Shown: positions 6,486 to 9,609 of the stretch, piece after piece
Position numbering within the stretch: position 1 is the first letter of the stretch
Layout: each line of letters begins with the position of its first letter
DNA from: Burkholderia sp.
GTDB taxonomy: Bacteria; Pseudomonadota; Gammaproteobacteria; Burkholderiales; Burkholderiaceae
Direction of reading: 5' to 3'
NCBI RefSeq assembly: GCF_018375725.1
Contig: NZ_JAHACR010000154.1
Location: forward strand, 1 to 9,609
Length of the DNA stretch: 9,609 bases
The notes under the pieces: generated by a model
Told to the model about the DNA's origin: nothing
Seen by the model: the letters and a program-made list of their open reading frames with translations, nothing else
The model's database searches: none
Program-made: the position numbers and the translations under genes

Positions 6486-8570
6486 TCAGCTGTTGAAGCC
6501 GCGGCCGGCCTGCGCGCGTTCGACGATCGACGGCGCAATCCGCCACGCATCGCCGTTCGCACCCGCGGCGTAGCGACGTATCGCACGCTCGACGTTGTAG
6601 AGGCCGACCGTGTCCGCGTACAGCATCGGGCCGCCGCGCCACAGCGGAAAGCCATAGCCCGTGAGGTACACCATGTCGATATCGGAGGCCTTCGACGCGA
6701 TCTTTTCCTCGAGGATCTTCGCGCCTTCGTTGGCGAGCGCGAACACGAGCCGCTCGACGATTTCATCGTCGCCGATCTGGCGCCGCTCGATGCCGCGCTC
6801 CTTCGAATACGCGACGACCATCTCGTCGACGAGCGCGGACGGCTTCGCCTTGCGCTCGCCCGGCACATAGTCGTACCAGCCCGCGCCGGTCTTCTGGCCG
6901 AAGCGGCCCTGCTCGCACAGGCGGTCGGCGATCTTCGAATAGTGCAGATCCGGTTGCTCCTGATAGCGCCGCTTGCGGATCGCCCAGCCGATATCGTTGC
7001 CTGCGAGGTCGCTCATCCGGAACGGCCCCATCGCAAAGCCGAATCGCTCGATCGCGCGGTCGACCTGCGCGGGCAGCGCGCCCTCCTCGAGCATGAAAAG
7101 CGCCTGGCGGATGTACTGCTCGATCATCCGGTTGCCGATGAAGCCGTCGCACACGCCGGACACCACCGCCGTCTTCCTGATCTTCTTCGCGATCGCCATG
7201 ACCGTCGCGAGCACATCCTTCGCGGTGGCGTCGCCGCGCACAACCTCGAGCAGCTTCATCACGTTCGCCGGACTGAAGAAGTGCATGCCGACCACATCCT
7301 GCGGACGCTTCGTGAATGCGGCGATCTTGTTGATGTCGAGCGTCGACGTGTTCGACGCGAGGATCGCGCCCGGCTTCGCGACTTCGTCGAGACGGCGGAA
7401 TACCTGCTCCTTCACGCCGAGTTCCTCGAACACCGCCTCGATGATCAGGTCGGCGTCCTTCAGATCGTCATAGGACAGCGTCGGCGTGATCAGCGCCATG
7501 CGCGCATCGCACTTCTCCTGCGTGAGCTTGCCTTTCTTCACCTGCGCATCGTAGTTCTTGCGGATCGTCGCGAGACCGCGGTCGAGCGCGTCCTGTTTCG
7601 TTTCGAGCAGCGTGACGGGCAGCCCGGCATTGACGAAGTTCATCGCAATGCCGCCGCCCATCGTGCCCGCACCGATCACCGCGACCCGGCGGATCTCGCG
7701 CACGGGCGTGTCGGCCGGCACATCGGGAATCTTGCTCGCCGCGCGTTCGCCGAAGAATGCGTGCCGAAGCGCGCGGCTTTCCGGCGTCATCATGAGCGCG
7801 ACAAAGCCGTCGCGCTCGGCGACGCTGCCCTTGTCGAAACCGTGCAGCACGCCCGCCTCGATCGCGTCGATGCACTTGTGCGGCGCCGGGAAATTCGGCG
7901 CGGCGGCCTTCGCCGAGTTGCGTGCGAACTGGATGAAACCCGCAGCGTTCTCATGGACGATCTTGCGGTCGCGCACGCGCGGATGCGGCCCGGCCTGCGC
8001 GCCGGCCTTGCGGGCGAAGGCGACGGCGGCGTCAAGCAGATCGCCTTCGGCCATGTCGTCGAACAGGCCGCTGGTCGCGAGCTGCTCGGACGGCACCGGC
8101 GCACCCGATACGATCATGTTCAGCGCGGTTTCGAGCCCGACCGCGCGCGGCAGGCGCTGCGTGCCGCCCGCGCCCGGCAGCAGGCCGAGCTTCACTTCAG
8201 GCAGCGCAATCTGCGCGCCCGGCGCGGCGATCCTGTAGTGCGCGCCGAGCGCCAGTTCGAGGCCGCCGCCCATCGCGACGCTGTGAATCGCCGCGACGAC
8301 CGGCTTCCCGCTCGCCTCCACCGCGCGGATCACGGTGTGCAGCGTCGGCTCCTGCAGCGCCTTCGGCGTGTTGAATTCAGTAATGTCCGCGCCGCCCGAG
8401 AACGCGCGGCCGGCGCCTGTCAGCACGATTGCCTTGACTGCCGGATCCTGCGCCGCGCGATCGAGCCCGTCCATGATGCCGATCCGCGTCGACAGGCCAA
8501 GCCCGTTGACGGGCGGATTGTCGAGCGTGATGACGGCGACGCCGTCGCGAGTCGTGTAGTCCACTGCCAT
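6486..8570 (-). CDS. bifunctional enoyl-CoA hydratase/3-hydroxyacyl-CoA dehydrogenase (FadB/FadJ-like)
   Basis: A 694-residue multifunctional enzyme for the middle two steps of beta-oxidation: hydration of 2-enoyl-CoA, then NAD-dependent oxidation of 3-hydroxyacyl-CoA. Residues 1-190 are a crotonase domain with GAGRAFSGGADI (52-63), Glu105 in GGGLELA and Glu125 in LPEVKLGLLPGAGGTQRL. The Rossmann domain begins near 295 with VIGAGTMGGG. The dehydrogenase catalytic pair is His430 in GMHFFSPA and Glu442 in LLEVV. Two C-terminal 3HCDH domains follow (about 475-570 and 600-690), the second with GYGFPLWRGGPM. It is slightly shorter than E. coli FadB (about 730) and nearer the peroxisomal type. ATG 8570 has GGAGG 7 bases upstream (8578-8582); the ATG at 8588 lies before that site. 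A promoter with an overlapping operator-like palindrome lies at 8657-8689. Confidence 0.96.
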   Translation of the reverse strand: MAVDYTTRDGVAVITLDNPPVNGLGLSTRIGIMDGLDRAAQDPAVKAIVLTGAGRAFSGGADITEFNTPKALQEPTLHTVIRAVEASGKPVVAAIHSVAMGGGLELALGAHYRIAAPGAQIALPEVKLGLLPGAGGTQRLPRAVGLETALNMIVSGAPVPSEQLATSGLFDDMAEGDLLDAAVAFARKAGAQAGPHPRVRDRKIVHENAAGFIQFARNSAKAAAPNFPAPHKCIDAIEAGVLHGFDKGSVAERDGFVALMMTPESRALRHAFFGERAASKIPDVPADTPVREIRRVAVIGAGTMGGGIAMNFVNAGLPVTLLETKQDALDRGLATIRKNYDAQVKKGKLTQEKCDARMALITPTLSYDDLKDADLIIEAVFEELGVKEQVFRRLDEVAKPGAILASNTSTLDINKIAAFTKRPQDVVGMHFFSPANVMKLLEVVRGDATAKDVLATVMAIAKKIRKTAVVSGVCDGFIGNRMIEQYIRQALFMLEEGALPAQVDRAIERFGFAMGPFRMSDLAGNDIGWAIRKRRYQEQPDLHYSKIADRLCEQGRFGQKTGAGWYDYVPGERKAKPSALVDEMVVAYSKERGIERRQIGDDEIVERLVFALANEGAKILEEKIASKASDIDMVYLTGYGFPLWRGGPMLYADTVGLYNVERAIRRYAAGANGDAWRIAPSIVERAQAGRGFNS

Positions 8571-8656
8571 CTGCCTGCCTCCATGCATCGCGCGCCCGGA
8601 TGGCCGCGCTTCATTGTGCGCGGTCGATCGGCCGCTTGTTCAAAGGGAACGGAGGC

Positions 8657-8686
8657 AGCATACAACAAAAAAGAACGGTCGTTCAA
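8657..8686 (-). promoter_or_regulatory. sigma70-like promoter of the hydratase/dehydrogenase gene
   Basis: TTGAAC (8681-8686) and TATGCT (8657-8662) lie 18 bases apart on the minus strand, in the only AT-rich stretch of this gap. Transcription would start near 8650, giving a leader of about 80 bases. The -35 box is a good match and the -10 box is fair. Confidence 0.55.
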
Positions 8687-8689
8687 TTT
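8668..8689. promoter_or_regulatory. palindromic operator, probably for a TetR-type repressor
   Basis: GAACG-GT-CGTTC (8673-8684) is a perfect palindrome with 2 central bases. The symmetry resumes as AAA...TTT at 8668-8670 and 8687-8689. It overlaps the -35 box and the spacer of the promoter. A short palindrome of this kind over a beta-oxidation promoter suggests repression by a TetR-family acyl-CoA sensor. That is inference; the regulator is not in the window. Confidence 0.6.
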
Positions 8690-8728
8690 ATGATTTTCCC
8701 GATCCGGGAACCGGACCGGTCGGGCGGC

Positions 8729-8750
8729 GGCCGGCCTCACCGGGCCGGCC
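8729..8750 (-). terminator. GC-only hairpin after the acyl-CoA ligase gene
   Basis: GGCCGGCC (8729-8736) and GGCCGGCC (8743-8750) can form an 8-bp stem with a 6-base loop, 16 bases past the ligase stop. No T tract follows, so it is at best a weak or Rho-assisted terminator or a 3' end stabiliser. A second short stem, TTCCCG-ATC-CGGGAA, lies at 8696-8710. Confidence 0.35.
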
Positions 8751-8766
8751 CGGACAATGCCGACGC

Positions 8767-9609
8767 CTATGCCTCCGCAGCCGCCGTCGGCAGCACATAG
8801 CCCCGGAACGTTTCGCGCAGCTTCAGCTTTTGCAGCTTGCCGGTCGCGGTATGCGGCAGCGATTCGACGAATACGACGTCATCGGGAATCCACCATTTCG
8901 CGACCTTGCCTTCGTAGAACGCGAGCAGCGCTTCGCGGCTCACCTCCATGCCGTCGCGCCTGACGACGACGAGCAGCGGACGCTCGGTCCACTTCGGGTG
9001 CGGGCACGCGATGCAGGCCGCTTCGGCGACCGCCGGATGCGCGATCGCGACATTCTCGATGTCGATCGAGCTGATCCATTCGCCGCCGGACTTGATCACA
9101 TCCTTGCTGCGGTCGGTGATCTGCAGGAAACCGTCCGGATCGATCGTCGCGACGTCGCCGGTCGGAAACCAGCCATCGGCGAGCGGCGACGCGTCGCTCC
9201 GGAAGTAGCGGCCGATCACCCAGGGCCCGCGCACTTGCAACTCGCCGAACGCGACGCCGTCGCGCGGCAATTCGCAGCCGTCCTCGCCGACGATGCGCAT
9301 GTCGACGCCGAAGATGACCCGCCCCTGCTTCTCCAGCAAGCGGCGCTGCTCGTCGGCCGGCCGCTGCGACTGCGCCCAGTTCAGCTTCGCAAGCGTGCCG
9401 AGCGGCGACAGCTCGGTCATGCCCCACGCATGGATCACGCGCACGTTGTACTCGTCCTCGAAGGTGCGCAGCATGGCCGGCGGACACGCCGAACCGCCGA
9501 TCACCGTGCGGTTCAGCGTCGAGAAGCGCACGCCCGCGTCGCGCATGTAATTGAGCAGGCCGAGCCAGACCGTCGGCACGCCGGCCGAGAACGTCACGCG
9601 CTCCGCTTC
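8767..9609 (-). CDS. acyl-CoA synthetase (AMP-dependent fatty-acid--CoA ligase), C-terminal part
   Basis: The last 280 residues of an ANL-superfamily ligase; the N-terminal half, including the P-loop-like motif, is beyond the right edge. It activates a carboxylic acid to acyl-AMP and then to acyl-CoA. In fragment numbering, the adenylate motif HAWGMTELSP is at 60-69. GWFPTGD is at 146-152, with Asp152 expected to bind ribose. The hinge TDRSKDVIKSGGEWIS is at 165-180. The catalytic lysine is Lys258 in TATGKLQK. The WGMTELSP and VFVESLPHTATGK forms recall medium-chain AlkK/DmdB-type ligases, which act on free fatty acids or short thio- or aryl acids. The reading frame is open to the window end, so no start is called. 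It lies upstream of the hydratase/dehydrogenase, 196 bases away, and supplies its pathway with acyl-CoA. Confidence 0.93.
   Translation of the reverse strand, partial: EAERVTFSAGVPTVWLGLLNYMRDAGVRFSTLNRTVIGGSACPPAMLRTFEDEYNVRVIHAWGMTELSPLGTLAKLNWAQSQRPADEQRRLLEKQGRVIFGVDMRIVGEDGCELPRDGVAFGELQVRGPWVIGRYFRSDASPLADGWFPTGDVATIDPDGFLQITDRSKDVIKSGGEWISSIDIENVAIAHPAVAEAACIACPHPKWTERPLLVVVRRDGMEVSREALLAFYEGKVAKWWIPDDVVFVESLPHTATGKLQKLKLRETFRGYVLPTAAAEA

Noticed and set aside
6942..8693. Open frame of 583 codons on the plus strand, antisense to the hydratase/dehydrogenase
   Set aside because: Composition is skewed to Arg and His without recognisable motifs, and the opposite strand encodes a fully motif-bearing enzyme.

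Overview
The window is high-GC bacterial DNA. Gene content, codon use and protein character suggest a Burkholderia, probably of the cepacia complex. That assignment is from recognition of the proteins, not from a search. All eight genes that I can support lie on the minus strand, so transcription runs from high to low coordinates. The two outermost genes are cut by the window edges.

In the direction of transcription, the right-hand block is a fatty-acid activation and beta-oxidation set. It holds the C-terminal 280 residues of an acyl-CoA ligase (8767-9609), a 694-residue enoyl-CoA hydratase/3-hydroxyacyl-CoA dehydrogenase (6486-8570), a nicotinamidase PncA (5677-6309) and a 392-residue acetyl-CoA C-acyltransferase (4415-5593). 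The bifunctional enzyme has a sigma70-like promoter. Its -35 box overlaps a GAACG-N2-CGTTC palindrome, so I infer repression by a TetR-type regulator, perhaps one that senses acyl-CoA. The pncA leader carries five tandem GCCGAT units inside a perfect inverted repeat, and the thiolase leader carries a strong hairpin just before its ribosome binding site. No acyl-CoA dehydrogenase is in the window.

The middle holds a membrane-bound GGDEF protein, a predicted diguanylate cyclase (2692-4092). It has a good sigma70-like promoter at 4251-4278, inside a 322-base gene-free stretch, and an 8-bp inverted repeat overlaps the -35 box.

The left block holds a small Dabb-domain protein (2101-2415, probable TTG start) that overlaps a PaaI-type hotdog thioesterase (1625-2104) by ATGA. 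A clear intrinsic terminator follows (1579-1610). After it come a CurA-like NADP-dependent oxidoreductase (535-1533) and the N-terminal half of an HSL-family alpha/beta hydrolase (1-468).

Taken together this is largely core lipid and acyl-CoA metabolism with one signalling gene. I see no mobile element, CRISPR array, tRNA or rRNA, and no clear sign of an undescribed system. The points most worth checking are regulatory: the operator-promoter of the hydratase/dehydrogenase gene, the repeat-built hairpin before pncA, and the placement of pncA between two beta-oxidation genes.
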